A model generated the notes under the pieces. The model ran no database searches, was not told where the DNA came from, and saw only the letters and a program-made list of their open reading frames with translations. The position numbers and the translations under genes are program-made. From the NCBI RefSeq assembly GCF_001466305.1, contig NZ_JWID01000002.1, positions 1,140 through 65,139 of the forward strand: a DNA stretch of 64,000 nucleotides, given 5' to 3'. Position 1 is the stretch's first letter. Each line of letters begins with the position of its first letter. Shown one piece after another: positions 46,132 to 55,276 of the stretch. This DNA comes from Defluviitalea phaphyphila. GTDB lineage: Bacteria; Bacillota; Clostridia; Lachnospirales; Defluviitaleaceae.

Positions 46132-47403
46132 ATGAATAATTGGAAAATAGAAACTAAAGCAGTGCAAGGAGGATATACTCCTAAAAATTCAGAACCAAGA
46201 ATATTACCTATATATCAAAGTACAACATATAAATATGATAGTGCAGAACATGTGGCGAAATTATTTGATTTAGAAATAGAAGGACATATGTATTCAAGGA
46301 TTAGTAATCCTACAGTAGAAGCATTTGAAAAGAAAATAGCAGCTTTAGAAGGAGGAGTAGGAGCGTTAGCAACATCTTCAGGACAAGCTGCAACAACTTT
46401 GGCTATTCTTAATATATGTAAATCGGGAGAACATATAGTAGCAGCAAGTACTTTGTATGGAGGAACTTTCAGTTTATTTTCTAATACTTTAAAAAAATTA
46501 GGCATAGAAGTAAGTTTTGTTAATCCAGAAGCTAGCATTGATGATATAAAAAAACATTTTAAAGATAATACGAAAGCAATATTTGGAGAAACGATAGGAA
46601 ATCCAGGACTTAATATATTAGATTTTGAAAAATTTTCTTCAATAGCTAAAGAAATGGGAGTTCCTTTAATAGTTGATAATACATTTGCAACTCCATATCT
46701 TTGTAAACCATTAGAACATGGAGCTAACATAGTGGTTCATTCAGCAACTAAATATATTGACGGACATGCAAGTAGTGTAGGAGGAATTATAATAGATGGA
46801 GGAAATTTTAATTGGAATAATGGTAAATATCCTGATTTAGTAAATCCAGATCCAAGTTATCATGGAGTAAAGTATGTAGAACAATTTGGTAAACAAGCAT
46901 ATATTGTAAAAGCCCGTGCTCAACTTTTAAGAGATTTTGGAGCTACTTTAAGTCCTTTTAATGCTTTTCTAATGAATATGGGACTTGAAACATTACATCT
47001 TAGAATGGAAAGACATAGTGAAAATGCTTTAAAACTTGCTAAATTTTTAGAAAAACATCCTAAGGTAGCTTGGGTAAATTATCCGGGACTTTCTAATCAT
47101 AAATCTTATTCTTTAGCTAATAAATACCTTTCAAAAGGATGTAGTGGAGTTTTAACCTTTGGAATTAAAGGTGGTAAACAAGCAGGTATTAAGTTCATTG
47201 ATAGTGTAAAATTAGCTGCGTTAGTAGTACATGTAGCAGATGTAAGGACATCTGTAATTCATCCTGCTAGTACTACTCATAGGCAACTTACAAAGGAACA
47301 ACAAATATCTTCAGGAGTAACAGAAGATTTAATAAGAGTATCAGTAGGAATTGAAAATATTGAAGATATAATAGCTGATTTTGACCAAGCATTAAATGCA
47401 TAG
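46132..47403 (+). CDS. O-acetylhomoserine sulfhydrylase (Cys/Met metabolism PLP enzyme)
   Basis: The 423-residue PLP enzyme makes homocysteine from O-acetylhomoserine and sulfide. Markers are YSRISNPTVEAFEKKIAALEGG near residue 54, the PLP-phosphate region SSGQAATTLAIL, VDNTFATPYLCKPLEHGANIVVHSATKYIDGH with the Schiff-base lysine near residue 205, and the long C-terminal VHVADVRTSVIHPASTTHRQL typical of MetY instead of MetB. It lies 19 bases after the YjbQ gene and ends at a terminator. Confidence 0.92.
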   Translation: MNNWKIETKAVQGGYTPKNSEPRILPIYQSTTYKYDSAEHVAKLFDLEIEGHMYSRISNPTVEAFEKKIAALEGGVGALATSSGQAATTLAILNICKSGEHIVAASTLYGGTFSLFSNTLKKLGIEVSFVNPEASIDDIKKHFKDNTKAIFGETIGNPGLNILDFEKFSSIAKEMGVPLIVDNTFATPYLCKPLEHGANIVVHSATKYIDGHASSVGGIIIDGGNFNWNNGKYPDLVNPDPSYHGVKYVEQFGKQAYIVKARAQLLRDFGATLSPFNAFLMNMGLETLHLRMERHSENALKLAKFLEKHPKVAWVNYPGLSNHKSYSLANKYLSKGCSGVLTFGIKGGKQAGIKFIDSVKLAALVVHVADVRTSVIHPASTTHRQLTKEQQISSGVTEDLIRVSVGIENIEDIIADFDQALNA

Positions 47404-47407
47404 TAAT

Positions 47408-47431
47408 AAAGCCCCTATAGTTAGGGGTTTT
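47408..47431 (+). terminator. Terminator of the sulfhydrylase gene
   Basis: AAGCCCCTA pairs with TAGGGGTTT (one G-T pair) around a short loop, followed by T residues. Confidence 0.82.
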
Positions 47432-47440
47432 ATTGCTATA

Positions 47441-47468
47441 TTGAAATAAAATTAAGTAATGATATAAT
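47441..47468 (+). promoter_or_regulatory. Sigma-A promoter for the CsoR-family gene
   Basis: TTGAAA (47441-47446), 16 bases, TATAAT (47463-47468) with an extended TG. It lies 39 bases before the start codon. Confidence 0.65.
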
Positions 47469-47507
47469 AAAAATTGTTACTTATCTAGATTAAGAGGAGA
47501 GGATATT

Positions 47508-47774
47508 TTGATTGAAGAAGATAAAAAGCAAGTGTTAAACCTTTTAAAAACAGCAAGAGGACAATTGGATGGAATTATTCGTATGGTTGAAGAAGATAGG
47601 TATTGTATAGATATATCAAAACAATTACTAGCAGTACAAGCATTACTAAAAAAAAGTAATCTTCAAGTGTTAAGACAACATATTTATAGGTGTGTAAGAA
47701 ACGCTTTAATTAATGGAGAAGGAGAAGAAAAAATAGAAGAAATTATAATGATATTAGACAAGTATATGAAATAA
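47508..47774 (+). CDS. CsoR/RcnR-family metal-sensing repressor
   Basis: The 88-residue all-helical protein matches the DUF156 family, with LLKTARGQLDGIIRMVEEDRYCIDI near the N-terminus. The positions C33, H58 and C62 match the Cu(I) ligands C-H-C of CsoR (C36, H61, C65 in M. tuberculosis). The persulfide sensor CstR lacks the histidine, so copper sensing is more likely. It starts at TTG after AGAGGAGAGG. Two small cysteine-rich genes follow in the same direction. Confidence 0.88.
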   Translation: MIEEDKKQVLNLLKTARGQLDGIIRMVEEDRYCIDISKQLLAVQALLKKSNLQVLRQHIYRCVRNALINGEGEEKIEEIIMILDKYMK

Positions 47775-47870
47775 AAATATTTAATAATTGTTCATAATTT
47801 TTTCATATTTATATATTATAATATAATCATAGCCTATTAACATTATAATATATAAGGAAGTGAGTATGTT

Positions 47871-48041
47871 ATGGAATGTCCTATATGTCATAATAAAAAA
47901 TTAGGAGTGTTAGGGAAAATCAGATATTATTGTCCTATATGTAATGTTGAGATAGTATTAAAACATGATAAATTAGAAATATATGAAATAAAAGAGGATG
48001 GAGAATTAATACTTATTAAAAATAAGAAAAAGGCGTCATAA
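47871..48041 (+). CDS. 56-residue zinc-ribbon microprotein
   Basis: A 56-codon gene starts at ATG 47871 after AAGGAAGTGAG and stops at 48039-48041. It encodes MECPICHNKKLGV, then YYCPICNVEIVLK, so it has two CPIC knuckles sixteen residues apart forming a probable zinc ribbon. A charged C-terminal half with strand-like IYEIKEDGELILI follows. It lies between the CsoR gene and the YHS-like membrane protein gene (17-base gap), which suggests a shared role in metal or thiol handling. Its function is unknown. Confidence 0.75.
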   Translation: MECPICHNKKLGVLGKIRYYCPICNVEIVLKHDKLEIYEIKEDGELILIKNKKKAS

Positions 48042-48058
48042 ATTAGGAGGGATGCATA

Positions 48059-48367
48059 ATGGAAATAATGACAGATATTTTATGGATGGTTGCATTATGG
48101 TGGATGATTTCTAGAATTATTGCAGCAATTCAAATAATTAGATATCAAAATATACTTAAAAATAAAAAAGAAATGGCTAATGTTTCAAAGGAAGAAAAGA
48201 AAGAACAAAAAGAAGTAGAAACATTAGAAATGGTACAAGATGCGGTGTGTGGTAAATTTATTGAAAAAAGTCAGTCATACCAACTAGTTACAGAAAATGG
48301 GATTATGTATTTTTGTAGTTGGGATTGTAGACAAAAATATATAAAAGAACATAAGCAGTCCGAATAA
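48059..48367 (+). CDS. Single-pass membrane protein with YHS-like metal-binding C-terminus
   Basis: The 102-residue protein has one membrane helix (about residues 6-28) and a Lys/Glu-rich linker. The C-terminal domain has DAVCGKFIEK (C64) and MYFCSWDCRQKY (C86, C90). The CGxxxx...YFCSxxC pattern matches YHS/TRASH-type domains found in heavy-metal transport and sensing proteins. The domain should face the cytosol or exterior as a metal or persulfide site. A strong AGGAGGG site precedes the ATG, and a terminator covers the stop. Confidence 0.75.
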   Translation: MEIMTDILWMVALWWMISRIIAAIQIIRYQNILKNKKEMANVSKEEKKEQKEVETLEMVQDAVCGKFIEKSQSYQLVTENGIMYFCSWDCRQKYIKEHKQSE

Positions 48368-48382
48368 TTGGGACTGCTTTTT
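48353..48382 (+). terminator. Terminator of the csoR-zinc ribbon-YHS cluster
   Basis: AAGCAGTCC (48353-48361) and GGACTGCTT (48371-48379) pair perfectly and are followed by T residues. Confidence 0.85.
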
Positions 48383-48412
48383 GAGCATAATAATTCAAAA
48401 AGGAGAATTATA

Positions 48413-49174
48413 GTGAAAAAAATAGCTATTATAACAGGTGCATCTTCTGGATTGGGAAGAGATTTTGTAAAACAGATAGATAGAAAATATAATTTAGATG
48501 AAATTTGGATGATAGCTAGAAGAGAAGAAAAAATGAATAATATTGCTAAAAAGCTTAAAAAAGCAAAAGGCATAGTAATTAAAGCAGATTTATTGAAATT
48601 AGAAGAAATTGAGAAAATTTCAGAAAAGCTATATAAAGAAAAGCCTAAAGTTTGTATTTTAGTAAATAGTGCAGGATTTGGGAAAATAGGTAATTTTATT
48701 GATTTAAGTTTAGAAGAGCAGTTAAGTATGATAGATTTAAATGTAAAAGCTTTAACAGCATTAACTTACAAAGTTATACCTTATATGCCAAAAGGTTCAA
48801 GAATTATACAAATTGCTTCTTCTGCAGGATTTTTACCTCAACCAGGATTTAATATTTATGCTGCTACAAAGGCTTTTGTAATACATTTTAGTAAAGCTTT
48901 AAATATTGAATTAAAACAAAAAAGAATTAAAGTATTAGCTGTATGTCCAGGACCAGTAAAAACAGAATTTTTTAATATTGCCTCATCTAAAGGGAAACCT
49001 TTAGATTGGAAATCTAAATTAATGGTTAATTCAAGGGATGTAGTTTGTAAGGCTTTAAGAGATTCTGATGAAAATAAAATGGAATCTATTTATGGTAGTT
49101 TAATTAAGGGATTTAAAATAATATCTAGAATAATTCCTCATTCAATAATATTAAAATTATTTAAATGGAATTAG
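48413..49174 (+). CDS. Short-chain dehydrogenase/reductase
   Basis: The 253-residue classical SDR has the cofactor motif ITGASSGLG at residue 8, NSAGFG near 83, and the catalytic serine and Y-x3-K in IASSAGFLPQPGFNIYAATK near 143-160. The GTG at 48413 follows AAAGGAGAA. It reduces or oxidises a carbonyl or hydroxyl group with NAD(P); the substrate is unknown. It lies just after the terminator of the metal cluster and is probably a separate unit. Confidence 0.88.
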   Translation: MKKIAIITGASSGLGRDFVKQIDRKYNLDEIWMIARREEKMNNIAKKLKKAKGIVIKADLLKLEEIEKISEKLYKEKPKVCILVNSAGFGKIGNFIDLSLEEQLSMIDLNVKALTALTYKVIPYMPKGSRIIQIASSAGFLPQPGFNIYAATKAFVIHFSKALNIELKQKRIKVLAVCPGPVKTEFFNIASSKGKPLDWKSKLMVNSRDVVCKALRDSDENKMESIYGSLIKGFKIISRIIPHSIILKLFKWN

Positions 49175-49238
49175 AATATAATATCTTCATTTGTATATAA
49201 TTAAATTATATAAACTAAGGATAAGGAGAAGATAAAAT

Positions 49239-52160
49239 ATGGAATTAAATGATATAGTTTATGGATTTAGACTTTTAGAAAAACAAGAAATAAAAGAAGT
49301 TAATTCAACAGCTTATATTTTTGTACATGAAAAAAGTGGAGCTAAACTTCTTAGTTTACAAAATGATGATAAAAATAAAGTTTTTGCTATAACTTTTAGA
49401 ACTCCTCCTCAAGATAATACAGGACTTCCTCATATTTTAGAACATTCTGTTTTATGTGGTTCAAGAAAATTTCCAACTAAAGACCCCTTTGTAGAATTGG
49501 CAAAAGGTTCTTTAAATACATATTTAAATGCAATGACTTTTTCAGATAAAACTATGTATCCTATTGCTAGTACTAATGATAAAGATTTTTTTAATTTAAT
49601 GGATGTTTATCTTGATGCTGTATTTTATCCAAATATATACAAATATCCAGAAATACTTATGCAAGAAGGATGGCATTATGAATTACAAAATAAGGATGAT
49701 GAAATAACTTATAATGGAGTAGTTTATAATGAAATGAAAGGAGCTTTTTCATCCCCAGAATCTATTTTATTTAGAAAAATAGAGGAATCTCTTTTCCCAG
49801 ATACTCCTTATGGAAAAGAATCAGGAGGAGATCCTGAATACATTCCAGATTTAACTTATGAAGATTTTATTAAATTTCACAGAAAATATTATCATCCTTC
49901 TAATAGTTATATATATCTTTATGGTAATGGAAATCTTGAAAAACAACTAGAATTTATTGATAGAGAATATTTAAGTAATTTTGATAGAAAAAGTATTGAT
50001 TCTAATATACCTATACAGAAGGCTTTTGATAACATAAAGGAAATAAATATTAATTATCCTATATCTCCTGAAGAAACAGAAAAAGAAAAGACTTTTTTAA
50101 GTTTGAATTATGTAATAGATAAATCAACGAATCCTGAAATATATTTAGCATTTCAAATTTTAGAATATTTACTTTTAGAAACACCAGCAGCTCCTCTTAA
50201 AAAAGCTATATTAGATGCTGGGATAGGTAAAGATGTGTTTGGAAGTTTTGATACAAGTATTCAACAGCCTACTTTTAGTATAATAGTTAAAAATTCAGAT
50301 AAAGAAAAAGCAGAAAAATTCCAAAAAACAGTAAAAGAAACTTTAACAAATTTAGTTAATAAAGGAATAGACAAAAAATTAATTAAAGCGGCAGTAAATT
50401 CAAAAGAATTTATCCTTCGTGAAGCAGATTCAAGAAATTATCCAAAAGGTCTTATATATGCAATAAAAGTAATGAGTACTTGGCTTTATGATAAAAACCC
50501 TCTTATAAATTTAAAGTATGAGCCTATTTTAGAAAAAATAAAAGATAGTTTTACAGCTCCTTATTTTGAAAACTTAATAAAAAAATATTTGCTTAATAAT
50601 ACCCACGGAACATTAATAATATTAACCCCTAAGAAAGGCCTTTTAGAAGAAAAAACTCAAAAAATAAGAGAAAAATTATTAGATTATAAAAATAAGTTAT
50701 CAGATGAAGAAATAGAAAAATTAATTATTCAAACTAAACAATTAAAGAAAAGACAAATTACTCCTGATAATCCTAAAGATATAGAAAAGATACCATTATT
50801 ATCTTTAGAAGATCTTAATAAAAAAGCAGAGAAACTTCCTCAAGTAGAGAAAGAAGAGGAAGGAGTTAAAGTTCTATTTCATCCTATGTTTACAAATAAA
50901 ATTACTTATTTAAATTTGTATTTTGATTTAAAAGGTTTAGATCAAAAACTTATTCCTTATGCAGGTATGTTAGTAGGGATATTAAGCAAAATGGATACTA
51001 AAAATTATGAGTATGCAGACTTATCTAATGAGATAAATATTCATACAGGAGGTATCAGTATTTATGCAGATACCTTTGGAATAAATGGGAAACCTAATGA
51101 ATATGAGAGTAAACTTATATTAAAGTCAAAAGCATTAACTAAAAAATTTCCAGAACTTATAAATTTAATTAGAGAGATCATTACATCTACTTCTTTTGAA
51201 AATGAAAAAAGGCTTTTAGAAATTATTAGAGAAATGAAATCAAGAATGGAAATGGTACTTTTTGACCAAGGACATATGGTTGTAGCTAATAGATTATTAT
51301 CTTATTTTTCAGAAAAAGATCGATATAATGAAGAATTAAAAGGATTTTCTTTTTATCAATTTGTAACAGATATAGAAGAAAAGTTTGAAACAAAAAAATT
51401 AGAAGTAATTAATAATTTAAAAGAAACAGCAAAACAAATTTTTAATAAAAATAATTTACTTATAGGTATTACATCGCAAGAAGAAGATTATGAGGAGATA
51501 AGAAAATATTTGTCAATATTATTTGAAGACCTAAATGATAATGTAATTAATAAGAAAAAATATTCATTTAATGAAGAAATAAAAAATGAAGGATTGATGA
51601 CACAAAGTAATGTTCAATATGTAGCAAAAGGATATAATTTTTTAGAACTTGGATATTCTTATTCTGGTAAGCTTCAAGTTTTAAAGACAATAATAGGATT
51701 AGATTATCTTTGGAATAAAGTTAGAGTACAAGGAGGAGCTTATGGTGCGTTTATTAATTTTTCAAGGACAGGAAATGTATTTTTCTCCTCTTATAGAGAC
51801 CCTAATTTAAAAAGAACTTTAAATATATATGATGAAGTTGGGAAATATTTAGCTGAATTTAATGCTAGTAGAAGAGATATGACAAAATATATTATAGGTA
51901 CTATTAGTAGATATGATCATCCCCTTACTCCTTCTATGAAAGGAGAAAAGGCTGTCTCTCAATATATAAGTAAAATAACTTATGAAGATACTCAAAAAGA
52001 AAGAGAAGAAATTTTAAGCACTACTAAAGAAGATATAGTGAATTTTAAAGAAATGATGGAAAAATTATCACAACAAAATTATATTTGTGTGATGGGAAAT
52101 AAAAATATAATAAAAGAAAATAAAGACATATTTGAAAATATAATTGATGTATTTAAATAA
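49239..52160 (+). CDS. M16C zinc metallopeptidase (presequence-protease/insulinase type)
   Basis: This 973-residue protein has the inverted zinc motif HILEH (near residue 62), within LPHILEHSVLCGSRKFPTKDPFVEL, and the distal glutamate in YNGVVYNEMKGAFS near 160. Two homologous halves are joined by a charged hinge (about residues 480-540). It belongs to the M16C group (PreP/Cym1-like), which degrades peptides in an enclosed chamber. No signal peptide is present, so it is cytosolic. It fits with pepD and pepT in peptide turnover. Confidence 0.93.
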   Translation: MELNDIVYGFRLLEKQEIKEVNSTAYIFVHEKSGAKLLSLQNDDKNKVFAITFRTPPQDNTGLPHILEHSVLCGSRKFPTKDPFVELAKGSLNTYLNAMTFSDKTMYPIASTNDKDFFNLMDVYLDAVFYPNIYKYPEILMQEGWHYELQNKDDEITYNGVVYNEMKGAFSSPESILFRKIEESLFPDTPYGKESGGDPEYIPDLTYEDFIKFHRKYYHPSNSYIYLYGNGNLEKQLEFIDREYLSNFDRKSIDSNIPIQKAFDNIKEININYPISPEETEKEKTFLSLNYVIDKSTNPEIYLAFQILEYLLLETPAAPLKKAILDAGIGKDVFGSFDTSIQQPTFSIIVKNSDKEKAEKFQKTVKETLTNLVNKGIDKKLIKAAVNSKEFILREADSRNYPKGLIYAIKVMSTWLYDKNPLINLKYEPILEKIKDSFTAPYFENLIKKYLLNNTHGTLIILTPKKGLLEEKTQKIREKLLDYKNKLSDEEIEKLIIQTKQLKKRQITPDNPKDIEKIPLLSLEDLNKKAEKLPQVEKEEEGVKVLFHPMFTNKITYLNLYFDLKGLDQKLIPYAGMLVGILSKMDTKNYEYADLSNEINIHTGGISIYADTFGINGKPNEYESKLILKSKALTKKFPELINLIREIITSTSFENEKRLLEIIREMKSRMEMVLFDQGHMVVANRLLSYFSEKDRYNEELKGFSFYQFVTDIEEKFETKKLEVINNLKETAKQIFNKNNLLIGITSQEEDYEEIRKYLSILFEDLNDNVINKKKYSFNEEIKNEGLMTQSNVQYVAKGYNFLELGYSYSGKLQVLKTIIGLDYLWNKVRVQGGAYGAFINFSRTGNVFFSSYRDPNLKRTLNIYDEVGKYLAEFNASRRDMTKYIIGTISRYDHPLTPSMKGEKAVSQYISKITYEDTQKEREEILSTTKEDIVNFKEMMEKLSQQNYICVMGNKNIIKENKDIFENIIDVFK

Positions 52161-52189
52161 AAGTCTACGTAAGTAGGCTTTTCTTTTTA
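52160..52189 (+). terminator. Terminator of the M16C peptidase gene
   Basis: AAAGTCTAC pairs with GTAGGCTTT (one T-G pair), followed by a T-rich run. Confidence 0.78.
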
Positions 52190-52270
52190 ATTTTTTTTTG
52201 CTAAACTAAAAGAAAATTTATTTTTATTTAAATCAAATCTCTTTCAAATTATATGAACGGAGGAAAAATT

Positions 52271-53038
52271 ATGAAATATAAAAACAAAGTAGTAATAGTT
52301 ACTGGAGGTGGACAAGGAATAGGCGCTTGTATAGCAAGAGAATATGCAAAAGAAGGAGCATATGTAGTTATTGCTGAAATAGATGAAGAAGCAGGTAAAG
52401 AAAATGAAAGTTTTATTTTAGAACAAGGACTACAATGTCTGTTTATTAAAACAGATGTAGGAGATGAAAAAAGTGTTAAAAGATTAATGGAAATTGTATT
52501 AAACAGATTTGGAGCAATAGATATTTTAATAAATAATGCTGCTATTTCAAATGTTAATCAAGGAACATTATTTTCAAGAACTATTGAGGATTGGGATAAG
52601 GTAATAAGGGTAAATTTAACAGGGACTTATTTATGTGCAAGATATGGAGCGGAAATTATGAAAAATGGAGGTAGTATAATAAATATTGCTTCAACTAGGG
52701 CATTAATGTCAGAACCTCATACAGAGCCATATTCAGCTTCAAAAGGAGGTATATTAGCTTTAACCCATTCCCTTGCTGCTAGTTTAGGCCCTAGAATTAG
52801 AGTGAATGCCATAAGTCCTGGATGGATTGATATATCTCAGTGGAAAAAGAAAAAAGAAAGGAAGTTTACACATTTATCTGATAAAGACCATGAGCAACAT
52901 TTAGTAGGAAGAGTAGGAAAGCCAGAAGATGTTGCAAAAGCTTGTTTATTTTTAACTTCAGAAGATGCAGGATTTATAACAGGTACAAATTTAATTGTTG
53001 ATGGTGGGATGACAATAAAAATGATATATACAGAATAG
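52271..53038 (+). CDS. Short-chain dehydrogenase/reductase
   Basis: The 255-residue classical SDR has TGGGQGIG at residue 10, the acidic NAD-preferring residue in IAEIDEEAG near 34, NNAAISN near 84, serine in NIASTRALM and YSASKGG near 150, and the C-terminal ITGTNLIVDGGMT. The ATG at 52271 follows GGAGG; the ATG at 52253 lacks a site. The substrate is unknown. The membrane protein gene follows nine bases downstream. Confidence 0.88.
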   Translation: MKYKNKVVIVTGGGQGIGACIAREYAKEGAYVVIAEIDEEAGKENESFILEQGLQCLFIKTDVGDEKSVKRLMEIVLNRFGAIDILINNAAISNVNQGTLFSRTIEDWDKVIRVNLTGTYLCARYGAEIMKNGGSIINIASTRALMSEPHTEPYSASKGGILALTHSLAASLGPRIRVNAISPGWIDISQWKKKKERKFTHLSDKDHEQHLVGRVGKPEDVAKACLFLTSEDAGFITGTNLIVDGGMTIKMIYTE

Positions 53039-53047
53039 AGGGATATT

Positions 53048-53614
53048 ATGGCTAAAGTTATACAAAAGGCAGATTATATTAAAAAAAGAAAGAAAAAATA
53101 TTTTATATATACAGTCATAAGTTTTACCCTTATGATAATAATATTTTTATTAGGAATCATTATTAATAATTCTAAATATAATTTATTTACTTTATTTGCT
53201 ATTTTATTTACTTTACCTGTAGCTCAATATGCAGTACAATTTATTTCTATTCTAAAATACAGGGATGGAGATATTAAAGTAGCAAAAGAACTTGAAAAAC
53301 TTCCGGATTCTTACATAATATGGAATAGTGCTCTTTTTGCTGATAATATAGGAATGGCATTTTTTGACCATATCGTTTTTACTGATAAAAAAATATTTTT
53401 TATTTTAGATAAACCTTCTAAAACTTATAAAGAAAATTTAAAAACTATGAAACGAATTATAGAAAATAAAGGTTTAAAAAATAATGTTGTATTTATTGAA
53501 AAATATAAGCAAGATTTAACAAAACTTATTGATATATGGAACAAAGAAAAAATAAAAAGTAAAGATAGACAAGAAGAGTTTGTAAAATTATTACAAAGTT
53601 CTGCTATAATGTAA
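53048..53614 (+). CDS. Membrane protein of unknown function
   Basis: The 188-residue protein has a basic N-terminus (KKRKKKYF), two membrane helices (about residues 19-40 and 45-68), and a soluble C-terminal domain with no recognised motif. The soluble part should face the cytosol. It lies nine bases after the SDR gene, so the two are probably co-transcribed. Confidence 0.65.
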   Translation: MAKVIQKADYIKKRKKKYFIYTVISFTLMIIIFLLGIIINNSKYNLFTLFAILFTLPVAQYAVQFISILKYRDGDIKVAKELEKLPDSYIIWNSALFADNIGMAFFDHIVFTDKKIFFILDKPSKTYKENLKTMKRIIENKGLKNNVVFIEKYKQDLTKLIDIWNKEKIKSKDRQEEFVKLLQSSAIM

Positions 53615-53648
53615 TATAATATTATATAGAAATTTTTAAAGGAAGTAG

Positions 53649-53678
53649 TTGCCAAAATATATAAAAATGTGATATGAT
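53649..53678 (+). promoter_or_regulatory. Candidate sigma-A promoter for the stalk-domain lipoprotein
   Basis: TTGCCA (53649-53654), 18 bases, TATGAT (53673-53678) with an extended TG. It lies 37 bases before the start codon. Confidence 0.55.
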
Positions 53679-53715
53679 AGGTCATAAGTAATAAAAAGAT
53701 GGAGGGAAATAAATA

Positions 53716-55191
53716 ATGTTAAAAAGAAAATTAGGATTGTTGTTTTCAGTGTTTATACTTATAGCTTTTACAGTTGGATGTAGTAGTACAGAATTAGAGT
53801 TTTATAATTTATCACAGGAGATAAATAATTTAACTAAGTATCAAACAAGTGGAGAATTTAACATTACATTGGATAATATTGATTTAGAAGATGAGGAGGT
53901 ACTATCTCAAGTAAAATCAATATTTAATAATTACAGCCTTACATATGATGCACAAGTAGATGTAGAAAATTCAAAATTAGCAATGAAATATTATTTTAAA
54001 GATAAAAATACAGGAGAACAGGCTGAGATTGTAAGTATATTAGGAGATGGAAATAATATATATATAAAAGTAGATAATTTACTTGATTTTATTAAGTCTT
54101 TTGATGACCAAGAAACAAATCAAGCTATAGATGAATTTTTTGGAAATACTAAATATATAAAAATCAGTAAAGAAGAAATGAAAGAATTACTTTTTGAAGT
54201 TTATGGTAGTGAAGTATTAGCTGAACAAATGACTGACATATATTTTGATTTAGGATTTGCTGTTGAAGAAAATAATCAAGCAGCAGATGCGTTTTTAATA
54301 GAAAGTGTATATGATGAATATGAAAGTGGAGTTATAACTAAGGAAGGAAATAAATATATTTTTAGATTAACATCAGAAAATTTAGTAGATACTTTTGTTT
54401 CATTTATGAATTATTCTATAGACCATATAGATGAATTAGGTGAGTATTTAAAACAAAATATTGATAATATGGGTGATTATCAAAAAGATTTATTTACTAT
54501 GTATGGTATAGATGAAAATAATATAAGCCAACAAATAGATGAAATGGTTGAAATGGTTAAATCTAATAAAGAATACTATAAACAAAGTATTTCTGATGTT
54601 GTTTCTGTTGATAATGATGAATTTAAAGAAGCTTTAAAAGGAAGTAAAATAGAATATAGTTTAGAAAAAGTAAGTGATGTTCATTATAATCAAGGTCTTG
54701 ATTTAATATTGAATGTTGATGATCCTATGACAGGAGAAAATATTATAAAAGGATCTTTTAGTTTTGCTCAAGCAATAAAAGTAATAGATTCTGTTACTAT
54801 TGATGTTCCAACAGAAAATATTATGTCAATAACAGAAATTAAAAATAAAATAGAAGAGTTACAATATCAAACATTAGTTATTGAATCAAATGCATTGAAA
54901 ATAGATTTAGATAATGGATATTATATATCTGAAAATAAAGAAGGAACAGTTGATATTAAGGTTATAGAAGGGTCATCTTATATTCCTTTAAGAGATACTG
55001 GTAATTTATTAGGTGTAGAAGTTAATTGGGACAATGAATTAAAACAACCTTATTTAACAAGAGCAGGTGAAACTTATTATTTAAATGCAGTAGTAATAGA
55101 TGGAAAATCTTATATACCTTTAAGAGAATTACAAAAAGCTTATTATGAAGTTAGTTGGGACTCAGAAAGTAATGTAGTGACAATTAAGTAG
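53716..55191 (+). CDS. Lipoprotein with C-terminal copper-amine-oxidase-like stalk domain
   Basis: The 491-residue protein has a lipoprotein signal ending VGCSS (C22). A large acidic domain of unknown function (about residues 25-390) follows. At the C-terminus is a stalk domain of the copper amine oxidase N-terminal type, with paired SYIPLRDTGNLLGVEVNWD and SYIPLRELQKAYYEVSWD strands. Such domains are common in clostridial surface proteins and do not indicate an oxidase. It is expected to be anchored outside the membrane. Confidence 0.82.
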   Translation: MLKRKLGLLFSVFILIAFTVGCSSTELEFYNLSQEINNLTKYQTSGEFNITLDNIDLEDEEVLSQVKSIFNNYSLTYDAQVDVENSKLAMKYYFKDKNTGEQAEIVSILGDGNNIYIKVDNLLDFIKSFDDQETNQAIDEFFGNTKYIKISKEEMKELLFEVYGSEVLAEQMTDIYFDLGFAVEENNQAADAFLIESVYDEYESGVITKEGNKYIFRLTSENLVDTFVSFMNYSIDHIDELGEYLKQNIDNMGDYQKDLFTMYGIDENNISQQIDEMVEMVKSNKEYYKQSISDVVSVDNDEFKEALKGSKIEYSLEKVSDVHYNQGLDLILNVDDPMTGENIIKGSFSFAQAIKVIDSVTIDVPTENIMSITEIKNKIEELQYQTLVIESNALKIDLDNGYYISENKEGTVDIKVIEGSSYIPLRDTGNLLGVEVNWDNELKQPYLTRAGETYYLNAVVIDGKSYIPLRELQKAYYEVSWDSESNVVTIK

Positions 55192-55222
55192 ATTTTATAT
55201 CTAAATATATGAATATATTTTT

Positions 55223-55249
55223 AAAATCGCCCATAATTAGGGCGATTTT
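55223..55249 (+). terminator. Terminator of the stalk-domain lipoprotein gene
   Basis: A perfect 10-bp stem, AAAATCGCCC / GGGCGATTTT, encloses a 7-base loop. Confidence 0.88.
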
Positions 55250-55276
55250 GTTAATATAAAAGTAAAAGGTGAATTT

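Noticed and set aside
46215-46730. Long minus-strand open frame of 171 codons
   Set aside because: It lies wholly inside the clearly coding sulfhydrylase gene, has no ribosome site and encodes no recognisable protein.
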